Assembly: GCA_033297075.1 (NCBI GenBank)
Contig: MU858050.1
Coordinates: 620,001-684,000, forward strand
Source: Rhypophila decipiens
Taxonomy: Eukaryota; Ascomycota; Sordariomycetes; Sordariales; Naviculisporaceae
Reading direction: 5' to 3'
DNA length: 64,000 nt
Of this stretch, positions 19,311-32,101 are shown piece after piece. Every line of letters begins with the position of its first letter. The stretch's first letter is position 1. Both the position numbers and the translations under genes were made by a program. The notes under the pieces were generated by a model. That model was not told the DNA's origin and searched no databases. It saw nothing but the letters and a program-made list of their open reading frames with translations.

Positions 19311-20005
19311 CTTTCTTTACCATATATTCTTGAGTAAATCTATTCTGGAGATAATTCAATTTATTGAATCAAAATAAAAGGTTGGAAATGAGGAAGGAGA
19401 GGTCGATAGATCAATGAGATAAAAGTAGTTATGTCTAAGTCTAAGTTTGAGATTATGAAAATGTCATGAGAATGCATCATCAGTCGTGATGGCAACTTTG
19501 GAGTCTGAAGTTGGGGTTGATTTAACCGGAGATAACGGATTACAGTCACAAAGTCGTTGCTTCAATCGGCAGCCACGGCTTGACGTCTTCACAGTGGCGA
19601 TGAAGGCGGCACCCAAGACTCCCCGCGATCCTCTCTTATCGATAAGAGCGGAATCCCGGGGACTCGGCTTCCACTGGCAGCTTGGCCAATCCGGTTCCGC
19701 AGCGGAATTCCAGGCCGCCAAGCCAACACCCCCTGCATTTTGGAGAAATATGGAGCAGCTCTGGGCCGTGGTTGCCTAGCAGCGAGCAGCTCTTGTTGAC
19801 GTTGCACATCTAAACTTGGACTGGAAGAATGCTTGGACCCTTTTCCAACCCAGAAACTGCACGCCGTTACTAACCTCTCCAGCAAAACAACCACCACCGA
19901 CAACCCTCGACAGCAACGATACTAACGACAACAGCATCCACGGCAGGACCAAGCAATTGTGCATGGATCAGGATATCCCCAATTGACCCAACCCGTCGTC
20001 CTCGC
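19311..20005. other. Divergent promoter of BTB gene and NIMA-type kinase
   Basis: About 700 bases between opposing start codons. AT-rich next to the BTB gene (19320–19480), GC-richer next to the kinase. Contains the GATA palindrome at 19633–19648. No RNA gene seen. Confidence 0.5.
19633..19648. promoter_or_regulatory. GATA-site palindrome
   Basis: Perfect 16-base palindrome CTCTTATCGATAAGAG, two back-to-back GATA-factor sites (TTATC/GATAA). It is about 320 bases from the BTB start and 360 from the kinase start. Regulatory role inferred. Confidence 0.4.
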
Positions 20006-22544
20006 ATGTCTTCAGCTAAACCTCCGGCCTCCAAGATGTCGGAAAGTGACAAGTACGAGGTGCTTGAGAAGATTGGTGAGCTGCTGCTTCTGTCTGATTA
20101 TAATGCTGGGACGGAAATCTTAACAATGCGATTCATCTAGGCCATGGCTCGTTCGGAGTGATCCGAAAGGTGCGGCGCAAGGCGGACAACATGGTTCTCT
20201 GCCGGAAAGAGATCAGCTATCTCAAAATGTCCCAAAAGGAGCGCGAACAATTACATGCCGAGTTCCAAATCCTCTCGACCTTGCGCCACCCAAATATCGT
20301 CGGCTACTACCATCGCGAGCACCTCAAGGCCTCTCAAGACCTGCACCTCTACATGGAATACTGCGGCAATGGCGATCTGGGCAGAGTGATCCGTGATTTG
20401 GCGGCAAAGAACCAGTATGCGGAAGAGTCTTTTGTCTGGAGCATCTTCTCTCAGCTCGTCACTGCTCTTTACAGGTGTCACTATGGTGTCGACCCCCCAG
20501 AGGTTGGCAAGACGGTGCTGGGGCTGGGGACGACAGCCCGGCCTAAAGCGCCGACAAGTACAATAACAATCCTGCATCGCGATCTCAAACCTGAGAATGG
20601 TAAGTATCCCGCATTGTTCTGTCAAGAAGTTTTCTTTTCCCACTGGTCTAACCGTTACTAGTTTTCCTTGGAGAGGACAACTCGGTGAAGCTCGGAGACT
20701 TTGGTCTCTCGAAACTCATGCAATCGCATGACTTTGCATCGACATACGTGGGGACGCCTTTTTACATGTCGCCAGAAATCTGCGCAGCCGAAAAATACAC
20801 GCTCAAATCAGACATCTGGTCCCTGGGCTGTATCATCTACGAACTTTGCACGCGCGAACCGCCCTTCAACGCCAAGTCCCATTTTCAACTAGTACAAAAG
20901 ATAAAAGAGGGCAGAGTCGCGCCACTCCCCCCATGTTATTCGACGGAGCTCTCGGCGGTGATCAAGGACTGCCTGCGAGTAAATCCCGATAAGCGACCGG
21001 ACACCGCAACGCTCCTCAACCTGCCGGTGGTACGGCTGATGAGAAAGGAAAAGGAGGTTGTCGAATTCAGCAAGATGCTCAAGGTAAAAGAAGATTCGCT
21101 TAACAGGCGAATCAGAGAACTTGACCAAAAGCTGACCTCGCTCGATCACGATAAGGTCGCGATCCGGCAGGAGATCGACGCCTCGCTCAGAAGAGAGTGG
21201 GAAGTCAAGGCGCGTTTGGAGATAGATCGTCTTGTCGCCTTGGAAGTGCAAAAGCTCCAGCAGAAATTCGAACAAGAAGTGGAGGCGCGGGTTCAGGCAA
21301 TACTGCAGGTCGAGCTTCAGAAGAAGGCAGTAGTGGCAGTCAGCAGTGACGAGGAACCGCACGACCTGATGTCTTCAGTGTCCAAATCCGACTACCCACA
21401 CTCATCGATTGGCTGCGGTAGCGCCGATGGAGATTTCCCCTCCACGACGGATATCACCGAGCTGTCGTCGATCGACTCGCCAGAACCGTCGTCACATGTA
21501 CTACTGAAGAAGACGGCCCGTACACCATTCGCCAGGGCTCAGACCATGTTTGCAGCGATGGCACCTCAAGGGACTCCCATGGATATCGAGATGGCTTCAC
21601 CCTCTCCCATAACCATTGCATCACTCTCCCTGTCACCACGGAGGAATGGCGCGATCAAGGCACCGGCTACCCACCAGTCCAACATCTTTGCGGCGGCGAA
21701 CCAGGCTACCGGAGGAGGAGACCCGAAATGGGACGCCCCGAGAGATAATTCCGAGCCGGGATCGGACCTCGAGTCGGACGACGAGGAGATGTCCCACGTA
21801 CCGTCCCCCACCCGGATGATCAAGTCCAACAAGAATCCATTCACATCGAATCAGCGACCCTTCTTGGCCGCTCAGAAGACGGCACCCGCGGTTCCGCGGC
21901 TCAAGTCGAAACAAGGACAGGGACTGCTGGCACCTCACTCTAAGACGGCGGGTAGTGCCATCTCTGCTATGCCTTCGACTTCTGATCTGCGCGGCGGTTT
22001 GCAGGTCCAGAATAATAGCAGCAGCCCGAATCGAAGGCTCAGCAAGATTCCTTCGGCGGCCAACTTGAACGCTGCTGTCAATAAAGGTTCTGGCAGTAGC
22101 AGTGATGGTAGCTCTGGGCCGACTATTTCACGCAAGCCATCGATCACCCTGGTCCCGAGGAGAAATTCGGGGGATTCGGCTTCTCTGCCCCCCGCAGGTG
22201 TTGTTCCAAATAACAACAAGATGTTGCCCAAGAATGGTGGCGGCGGCGGCGTAGGTGTACGAGGGCGCACGCTGGTGGAACTGCAGCAAGCTCGTGCAGG
22301 CGGTCGTCCCTTGAGCGCTGTCATGAGCAGCGGCGGCGACATGACGATGATGAATGTGAGTCCTACACGGGCGTTTAGGGAACATGCTGCGGCGGCGAAT
22401 CGTGGTGGAGGAGGAACCGGGTCGGCGGGGTCTTCTGCTGGATCTTCTTCGTCTGATGTTCCTGCTCCTGCTGTTTGGGATCCTGAGAGGGATGAAATGC
22501 CTAGTCCTTTTTTGACGAGGAGGAAGGTAGTCCGGTTGGTTTAA
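20006..22544 (+). CDS. nimA: NIMA-family G2/M protein kinase (803 aa, 3 exons)
   Basis: Ser/Thr kinase of the NIMA/NEK family that promotes mitotic entry. Exons are 20006–20075, 20141–20599 and 20662–22544. Introns are 20076–20140 and 20600–20661 (GTAAGT…TAG). N-terminal kinase domain: Gly loop GHGSFG (24–29), Lys46, catalytic HRD (169–171), DFG (189–191), activation loop FASTYVGTPFYMSPE with Thr208. A roughly 30-residue insertion before HRD (DPPEVGKTVLGLGTTARPKA) is characteristic of fungal NIMA. A coiled coil follows (about 310–400), then a long Ser/Pro/Gly-rich regulatory tail with many SP/TP sites. The start is the ATG at 20006; an in-frame ATG at 20036 is possible. The intron joint ENVFLGEDN reads as expected for the family. 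A 94-base TC tract lies 510 bases downstream. Confidence 0.92.
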
Positions 22545-23053
22545 GCACCCCTCATCTTGCTATGCTACAGGACAATGGGCTTTGTGGTCTCATCTGTTTT
22601 TTCTTTTTTGGTCCCTTCTTGTACAAAGATTCCATACCATTTTCGGGCTGCAGGATGGTGATGGTTTTTTTATTTTACTTAGCAGGCCAGCATTCGTTGT
22701 CTACCTACATTTTTCCTTTGTCATCATATGGAAGTTCATGGGGAGAGAAGGGCTGCGGAAAGGGAACTTGAATACGGCGGCGTGGGAGAAGTGAACACAG
22801 GAGACGTGTTGGATTATGCCTTTGTTGCGATCTATCAGCGGCCATGTGAGCCATTGGAGATTTGCTGAATTTAGTGTTTGTTTACAGTTTGGTTTGGTCT
22901 GGAAAGGAAAGGGGTGTTGTTTTTTGGGGGGCGGATGGTGGCGTTATCTGGTATACTGACCAGGCGTATGATCATTTTGGGCGGCGTGTGCTTCTGTCAA
23001 GACAGACCTGTTTGCTCCAACACTACCTACCTAGCTGCTTTCTCCTTTGTCAG

Positions 23054-23154
<101 letters not shown>

Positions 23155-24474
23155 CATTTCTTTTTATTTCTTTATTTCCTCATCAGGGAAGGGGTCAAAG
23201 GTTGTTCGTTTCTGGCGTTTATTTGGGGTGTTGACAGGAGAAAGATATCAGGTTTTTCTGGATGGTCTGGTTGAATGTTTTAGTTCTGTTGCATACACTA
23301 ATTGAAGAGTATCAATTCTATAACTTGTTGAGCAGTAGCGTGACGGCCTTGGAAACGCCAAGTTGGATCGGTACATTGTCATTTTGGCTCAGGGGTCTAC
23401 AGGTAGCCGTCCCTAGGCTGGCGTCTGTCCTGGCAGGGAACGGATGTGCTGTTGGCACCAACAGAGGTTGCTGGCATTGACCAGTGAAGCCTGATGGACT
23501 CTCGAGAGCGAATTCTACTGTGGCTAATTGCGCATGATCGACCGCAATAGAGAGGCCTGTTCCGGTCTTAGCATGGCTCACTCGCTTTACTGGTTGACTC
23601 CCTTCATACAGAGCTGGGTCCTGATTTCCGTCTTTCAGTCGTCGCTTTTGGGAACCATCGCGCGCTCGTCAGGCACCCTGTGGTGTTGATGTTGTTCTTT
23701 GGGCCTGGACAGACTGGATATTATTTCCCGTTTCGGCGAGTTGAGAGCGAGATGGCACCATTCGGTACATAGAACTTTGATGAGTGAGTCGCTTTTTTGC
23801 CCCCTCGCCTGCTTGAAGTTCTCATGGTTCTCGGTCGAGATGCTTGCCTGCTTGCTTGCCTGCTGGTGTTTTTTCTTTGGCAGCATCCAGAGTTTTTGGC
23901 TGTATTCTAATTGAGCCCATCCAGAAACATGGCCGTTCTGGTTACTCCCTAGAAGTACCACGCTCACTCACCCTGCCTCCATGGAGCCCTGGACAAGCCG
24001 ACGACGACTGTTTACTACGGCATTTATCCGTACACATGTACCTTGTGTCACTATCTGTGCTAGGGACAGGTATCTATTTCCTACGTGAGATTGCCTATTG
24101 AGATAATTACCGATTTACCTCCGTAGGGGGCTGCTTTCTTGGTTGGTTGATGGTAGGCACGCAGGCAAGCATGTAGAAAGGTCCTCAAGTAGCGACTTGT
24201 CGTGATTCCAGTGTGTGATTGACCATGACCGGATCACCACCTTACCTACCATGCCGGTAGGCCCTACAGTATGTATGTATGTACATGTATGTCTGTGATG
24301 ATCCATCAAAATGAGGTAGCACAGCGTGTCATGTAGTGTACAGGAGAGGTGATGTAGTGCGAGTCGAGGGCACGATGTAGTAAGGTTTTTAGCAAGTACA
24401 CACCTCAGGTATCTCTCTTTGTACTGAAAATCCTCAGTGATGTGATGCTGTAGGGAGCAACCAGTAGTCAGGAC

Positions 24475-24505
24475 CATACATACACATGTACGTTGTGTAT
24501 GTATG
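24475..24505. repeat. Perfect stem-loop
   Basis: Arms CATACATACAC (24475–24485) and GTGTATGTATG (24495–24505) are exact reverse complements. One further A-T pair leaves a 7-base loop. Embedded in TATG-rich sequence, so may arise from simple-repeat expansion. Confidence 0.7.
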
Positions 24506-27500
24506 TAAGATGAGGTTCTAGACCCAATATTTTACCGAACATTCTTGCTTCTTGAGAGAAGTCGTGCTTCTTGGCAGAATACACATCAGGCGGCACTGGA
24601 TGTAAACGGTCTTCCGGAAAGCCACCGACAGCCGACCGGGCTTGACGCCTCTCTTCCGCTTGAACAAGGCGGAAGGGGCGTCCAGTCGCAAGCCTTGTTT
24701 CTTGATCTTGATCTCCTGGACCGTTTTTTCAACGGCCTTTGGTGGTTGATCCTCGGCTTCTTTGCGGTACAAACGTACATACCCTGTTTGGCCCATCTCG
24801 TGGGGCACACTGTTGCAAATTGTGTGATGGAGGAAAGACTTGATAAGATAACTCCTCGCCATGTCTGATCGGTCTCGATGATGAAAGGCGTCTTGGAGTT
24901 CAGCCACAGCGCAAGAATCCCGACGCAGAAGCCGGATATGGTTCAAGACAAGTATGATAGGTACCCGAGCGTAGACACCGGCATATCGGCAGTCAGCATA
25001 TATGACCAAGTACCTGCCCTGCCCTGCCCTACCGTGTCTACCCGATGTCTAGCAAGTCTTGTTGGTACAGATACATTCGGAAGGCGCGTACTGGTATGCT
25101 TCTTACGCCTCATGGGCACATAACACACATACCTAATGTACGGATATGTGCCATATGTATTGTACTTGCAAGTCGAGGCCCAGCAAGCAAAGATGCACAA
25201 TCATTCAGTCCGTATCTCAATTGGAAAGAGGATACTCGACTATGGCCAGTCCCAGTCTCTACCTCTGGCAAAGCAATCGATGTTGATGTCGATGCCGATA
25301 CGTGCATTGTTCACCCGAGGGATTCCAAGCAAGCCAGCCAGCCACACTAGCTTTCCCCTCTTCGTGACTTTCTTTTCTTTCCCTCCCGAAAAGAGGGGGT
25401 CTGTTGCTGACTGTCCTGTCCTGTCGTCGCTTGAGATCTCCCTCGGTATCGGTACTGTCGTCGACCCTTGATCCTTGTATACCGGTCGGTATCTGTGAGT
25501 GCTTGCGTGCGAGTAAGACAGCAGGGAAGAAGAAGAAGAAGCAAAAGCCAAGTATGCGCGCAAGGTGAGACATTTGACCGTTTGACTACATGAGACTATT
25601 TGCTTGGTCTACCATACACCACCGAGTACACTACAGCATGTATCCCGTCCGGTACTGTACCATGAGTGGTGTGGTGGTGTCCAGTGGTGTGGCTTGCGTG
25701 CATGCACGGTGAGGAAAGAAAAGGGCTGGTGGTGGTGCAAGCCAAAACGTGGGAAAACGGCAGCAGGTCGAGGAAGCAAAAGATGGAGGATGATCCGTAG
25801 ATCGGAGGCATCTGGTCGTTGAGCTTATTAGGTACAGTAGCGCTCGATAGGTATCAGGTTACCTCTTTTGTTGTTGACAACATGTCTGCCAATTGTATAT
25901 CAATATCATCGCAGCTGTTTTGTAGGTCCTCTCAAGGTTCAATGGCCATTGGTAACATGTCGGCATGGTCGTGGTTGTCGGATCATTGCCGCCCGTTAGC
26001 ATTACATCCACCGAGGTACCGTACCGTACCGTGCGGGATACACGCCCGGCGGAGAGATATATCCCCTAGCTTACCGCCAGCTGAAAGGACGATAACTCAT
26101 CTCAAAACATTCAGCAAATAAGTCCCCAACGTGAAAGCGAAACCGAGATGATCAAAGAGGCAACAAGATCGCAAAACAAAATAACAAGCTTTGGCTTGGC
26201 TGTTGGCCAATCCAATTCAATTAAATTCTTCACAAATTCTTAAAAGAGTGTCGATATAAAGCTTGAGCGTTGCGGCGCCCAGTCAATAAAGACAGGTCAC
26301 CTTGTGTGGCGCTGAATGAAACGCCCGCCTGGTCGGTAATTATGAGAGCGGCGGCTCTCAGGTGAAAGGCTTTCGGGCCGTCTTAAGATTATATGGTTAT
26401 TCTGGGGTGGCTTGGTGTCAGCTTTTGGTACTGGAAACGGTAAAGCGTTCGTTATATCAAGCGGCTGTTATAAACCTTTGGGGCTTGCCGGTAAGGGTCT
26501 TGTTCGTCTTGAGATCCAATATTGCGACCGTTTGAACGAAATTAGCGTTAGTGTCAAGTTGGCATTCGTTGTAACTTGCCCCTCCCTGATCTTCTGATGA
26601 GCCTCAAATTGTTTTTGGACGACGTCCGTTGTTGTCTGTGTGTACACTAGTACTTTATGGTTCTAGTCGATGGTTTTTTTTATGTTCAACCTACCTTACG
26701 GGTACCTCGAGACATTTTCCCGGGACCCAAGTTAGGCTCGTTTTTGGTTACAATGTCAATGTGTAGGCAGTGTACATACCCCAGGATCTCGAGAGCCCTA
26801 TTGATCGTTTAGGGCAGGTGGTATCGAGGCGGATGTACACTTGTAAGTGATGTATACGGAATACCTAGTGAGGAACCGACGAGGAACCTGATGAGTAAAA
26901 GTGTCTTTTTTCTTTTGCCTACCGGTACGTTTTTGTTTTAGTTTCAGCTCTGTCAACTTGACTTTGACTAATCCGCCATGTGGTATGAAACGAAATAGCT
27001 TGGCAGAAGACACACTCTGGCACTGTGGAAGTTGACGAGACTCGACAGAGTGCTCGGAACCACCACCACTATTGTTATCATTCATACTACTATCACCATT
27101 CACCACCACCACAAATGTCTTGGCTGTGCGCCTCTGTGTGTGATTCTCGGAGATGACAGCTACCAAATCTGTATAATTACCCCGGAGGACCACTAGCAAA
27201 CCGTCCCTACTTACGCCGGCCGTGTGTACATCCCAAGTGCCGACACCCTTCCTCCCACCCCCGGATCCATGATGACGGGCGGCTGGCTGGCTGGCGGGAC
27301 GGAGACCAACAAGATTTACAAGAGGAGAATATGTTGACACCTATGAGCCAAGTGTTGAGACCCCAAGTGCCCAGCGGCTGATACACTACGTACTGCAATA
27401 TCGAGATCGCTTACACGGTTGGATGTGGTATCCACTTATTAATCGCCAGATAGGGTACAATGGCGAGAAGGCAGTAAAAGGAGAAAGAGAAAAATGCAAC

Positions 27501-30500
27501 CCAAAGGATTTGGTTCATTGATGGCTTGGCTTGTGGTGATTCTCCTCGCTTTTCTCTGGTCCTTGGACAATAGAGAAGCTTGCCGGTAGTATCCGGCTTT
27601 CTTGCCGTCGATGGCTCGAGGTACATAGCTGGCAAAGATAAGCAATATCTTGAAAAAGCTGCCATGACACATGTCATTGCCAGCAGCAAGCAAGCTTTTC
27701 TGTCCTGCTCCAAGCCACGTTCTTGATCAATTTGGCACCCATATATTATAGTAGCAGCCCACCGCCAATGACCCAATGATATAGATTAGCCCCATAGTGT
27801 TTTCCTTGATGTCTCGTGCTTAGCAACTAGATATGAGGTGGTATGATGGACCCAGGGGTGTGGGGGATTTGCCAGGGAAAAAAAGGGCAAAATACGCCAT
27901 GTACCTCATGCCGGTATTGCAAAAAGAAGCAAAATCTCCGCTTACCAGGGAGGGAGGGCAAGAACAGGGGAGACCGGGATGGGGTGTCTGTAAACCCGAT
28001 AACCCGCATCAGGTCGGTACACATGACGAAAAGAAACTCTTGAGCGGTTTCTTCTTTGTCCCATGTAGTCCCTATATCTGCTTCCACTCACCAGGAGGGA
28101 GGACCTCTTTCTTGGATGTATGGGGTGGAGAGGAGAAAGAGGAGCTGGTGATGGTGATGGTGACGGTGGTGAGGGGATGGCACAGTAGACACAAAGTATA
28201 CACATGGGCCACCAACCGGAAGTATCTCGCGGCCTCCGTCATCGACGTCTGTATGCTATGATAGGTAGGCGGAAGGAAGAGGCACAAGGGGGGAGACCGG
28301 GAAGAAGGAGGATAGGCCAAGAAAGTTGGAACTTGGCTTCTTCAATGGAGAGGTGTAGATGTAGACACACGAGGGCGGGGGGGAAGAAGGCCATGATGAT
28401 CGCCGTCCATGAGCCCTTCCTTCCCTTATTGATCTACGTCGGATGGCTTGGTTACCGTCCATCAAGTTAATCTATGGTCCGCTGCGTCTGCAGAGTCATG
28501 TTGGATCGGATATATCATCATATACGAAGCAGTGGTGTTGACATCAGCAATGCCACTTCAACTTTACTCACTGGGAGGTACCTACATGGCATGACATGAC
28601 ACGACATAATTATGTAGACGCCAGGAGTTGAGTGAATGGGCAGTAGTAGGTATGTACAGGTAGCCATGTCATGTAGCTCGACTGATGCTATGAGGAGACA
28701 AACCGATGGCTCACGTCCGCATCTCGATGTCTTCAGTGAACCTTGCGGAGCATGTCTCCGCTATCCAGAGTTGGAATGGAAATCGGCATCATCACCACCA
28801 CCAGACAGAGAATTAGGTTCCATCATCAGCATCATGATCATCATCGTCGCCATGGGCCTTTGTCTTGTTGTGGTAGCGTGCCCAATACGTAGCCCCCTGT
28901 CGTGTCCTTCCAAGAACACCACTTCTTCCAAATCAAGGTGCTTACGCTTCCCTTTTCAGTCGGTCAACTTCCAAGTGGTAAAGGTTCCATGGCTTGCCTG
29001 CCCTGCCCTGTCTCTTTCATGCCATCCGCGCCTCATTCCGGGTCCGGGCCGCAAGGCAACCTTGCTTTCTCTTGGAAGTTCCCGGAGGATTGGAAAATCC
29101 CCGTGGGAGGATTTTCTTAATCTTTTTACCCCATCTCCTCCCTTCGGTTCCCAAAAGGGCGCCGGCGGCTTTGTTGGGTTATTGTGGCGATGGCACCCTG
29201 GGTGACGAGACTCAGGAGCATGATAGCATCGACGTGGATTGAAAAATTTGATATGGAAAAGGAATCATGACAATCGAGGAAATACGGAGTCGAGGTTGGG
29301 TCCTCCCCCTGCTTCTTGCAGTGTGCCTACATATCATGTCGTAGTCAACATGTAGGCAGTCCACAGGTTGTGATCAAGACAGGTGAACCTAAGGATTGGT
29401 GACTGGTCTAGGCTTTGTATCCCTCTTTCAAGTGTAAAATACGGTAACGAGAAAGAAACCAGAGAGAATGACAAAAAGTTGTTGTACCAGTGAATACATT
29501 TCGATAACCTTGTGCCGAAGTTTTGCCCTCTGATAGATTGGGCAGGCGGGCAGTTGTTAGTCCCACCCCTCCTCCAGTCATGAGATTGACCAGACTTTCT
29601 CGTCCGCCCTTTTCTCGGTATCCTCTCGCTACGTTGTGGCTCCCTGGTCTTACCCGGCTCCGGAACCGGCTTCATTGGCTTTGCGGGATTTGAAATCCGT
29701 GACCTCACAGCTTTTTTGTCAGGCCCCAAGGTGGCTTCCCCCTTTTCTGCAGAAAAAAGTATGGCAGGGAAGGAGGGCAGTCTGCCGACCGACTAGACTA
29801 CCGTACTGGGTCCTTACTCCTTTACTCACATTAAGTCAGTCAAGGGTGCAGCGTTCCGCCCTTCGAATGCCCTTGAATACAACGACAACGACGGTGTTTA
29901 TAAAGAGTTCTGTCTGGGGAGTAGATGCGTCCCTTTGACTGAGGTCTAGACAGTCATCAAAACGGGAGGACATGGTTGCGCCTGTCTGCTGGTTGTGGTT
30001 CCCAAGCCGGCTTGATCACTGAGTGTGCCGAATAAAGTTTAGATTCTCCATCTAGATTTGGAGTGTGAACAAAGTGGTGAGATCTTTTACCGATTTCTGG
30101 TCAGGAGATCTTGGTGACTTTCCTAGCGTGAGGTTGTACTTGGGTGTACTAGGGCAGCTCGGGACCATACTTCCTTCCCCTTTGGCCGGGTGGAAACTGG
30201 AAACTCAACCCGGTGGGAGAAGGAACCAAGGCCTCACTAGTGCCGTAAATTGTTAAAGTTCTGTCAAGTTTGACAAGTACCCGAAAGTAAGTTTTGGCGA
30301 TTTGGCGTAGGTGAAGCTGGCTTGTCTCGACACCGGTCTGGGTGAGTTGAGCACAGCGATTTGCGCTTTCCACACATGCCAGAGGTAAAGGTTCAAAGGC
30401 GGTCTGACGCAGAAATTAAGGTGTGACGATTCAGGCCCTTCCAAATGTATTCGTCGGTGGTCCTTGACCGAGACTTTAGAGGCTGATGCGGCGTAGGTAT

Positions 30501-32085
30501 CCGCATATCAACCCCGGTCTCCCTCTATCTCCTGATGTGAATCGCTGGCTGTCACATTCCCTGTTGACAGGAAGCCAGTTCTAATGCTTCCGGGGACATC
30601 AGAACAGTGCCTTCTGCGGCTGACCTACGAGATCTCCCCGTTAGTACGGATACGTGAATAGTGTAGTGTGAAGTAGTAGTCCCTTGTCTCTGTAGTGTAA
30701 ACAAAAGTTTGCTCTGGATTGTGACATGTTGAAAACGGGTTCCGATATTGGAAGATCATCGCGGGTGACAAATGTATAATAACCTCTGATATAGGGAGGG
30801 CACAGGGGCATGCCGGGGCTGGGGAAAAGGGGCCCAGCTTTTTTTTTTTACCGGACATTTGAACAGTTCGTCATGTGCTTTTTTGACGAACCAAAATATA
30901 GGTAGCCACGGCCTTATATCCTAATACAGCGTAGTTAAAGTCGTAGCATCTTCTTCTTGTATTTTATGGTTCCGTGCCTGTTTAAGGCTCAAAGGCCAAG
31001 AACGAGGTGAAAGGGCTGGATTGAACACAATGATCTGGCAACAAGTTTTACTCATTGGCCAATACTTGATGTCTTTGATGTAGGTATCTATTACTTTGTT
31101 CCTTGGTTAACAAACCCATCGTGCCATTCCAGATCTTGCATGCAAAAGAAGGGAGATGCCGTACCTGATATCATGATCCGTCTTGCTGGACGTTGGAAGA
31201 GGTGTTGTTGATCTCCCAGCCTTAGGGCAACGGTGCGTTTGGTGGCGCTTGTGTGAAACGGGCCCGAGCTTCTTGTATTCATGTGTACTATTTCAGATAC
31301 AGGCCGTGGTAGCCTTGGATACAGTACATCTGGTATTTCTCACGGTCTCGAGCGGGCGCTGTAGCCACTCGTTGTACAGTGAGAATACCTGTGAGAGGCG
31401 GTTGTGTATCCGTAAGGGTTCCACTTAAGAATACGAATGCAGGACCCCATTCATACCAAAATCAGGAACAGGTTTGGTCAAAGGCTCTTCGACAAGGTCT
31501 CAGTCCCTGAAATCGATGTTACAACGGGTGCATGGCCAAAGCTCTGAACTATCAAAGCCCAGACCAAGACATCGGGTTAGCCTCCCAAGCCTATCCGTAC
31601 TTGGAAGATTCACCACCAGCCTTGGTACCGTACGGTGCTCCATACACCTTAGCCCACCCAAATCTGGTACATATCCGTATCCGTACACGAATAATCCGTA
31701 CATTTCCACTTTCACAAGAAGCCAAGCAGTGTGTCCCATGTAGCAGTGGCGTCTCTTGGCGTAGACGCCGCCCGTTTCCGCAGTTTTGCTAACGATACAT
31801 TCTGCTCAACGGATAAATGGATGAAAGACATTCTCTCACCTAACCAAACCACACCCGAAAGAAGGCAATATATTATCCGCTCTCGCTTACACCAGGAAAA
31901 AGACGCCACCAACGAGCCGAAACCCTCAACTCGGATCATGGATGCCATGTACCTCGAGGTCGAGACCTCCAAGTCTCCTCACTCCATCATGACGAGTGGC
32001 TGCATGGCGGTAAACCCAAGAAGGAAGCTGCGAAAACAGAGTCTTGGGTGCGAATCAGCCACAGCTTTCGAGCTCGCCCTTGGAT

Positions 32086-32101
32086 AGGCTGGCGCCAGCC
32101 T
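32086..32101. repeat. 16-bp perfect palindrome
   Basis: AGGCTGGCGCCAGCCT, a GC-rich perfect palindrome in noncoding DNA. Function unknown. Confidence 0.7.

Noticed and set aside
24518..25009. 163-codon minus-strand frame
   Set aside because: No motif; length attainable by chance in this block.
28636..29205. 189-codon frame with a hydrophobic patch
   Set aside because: Low-complexity composition, no neighbour-like codon pattern, and no homologue recognised.
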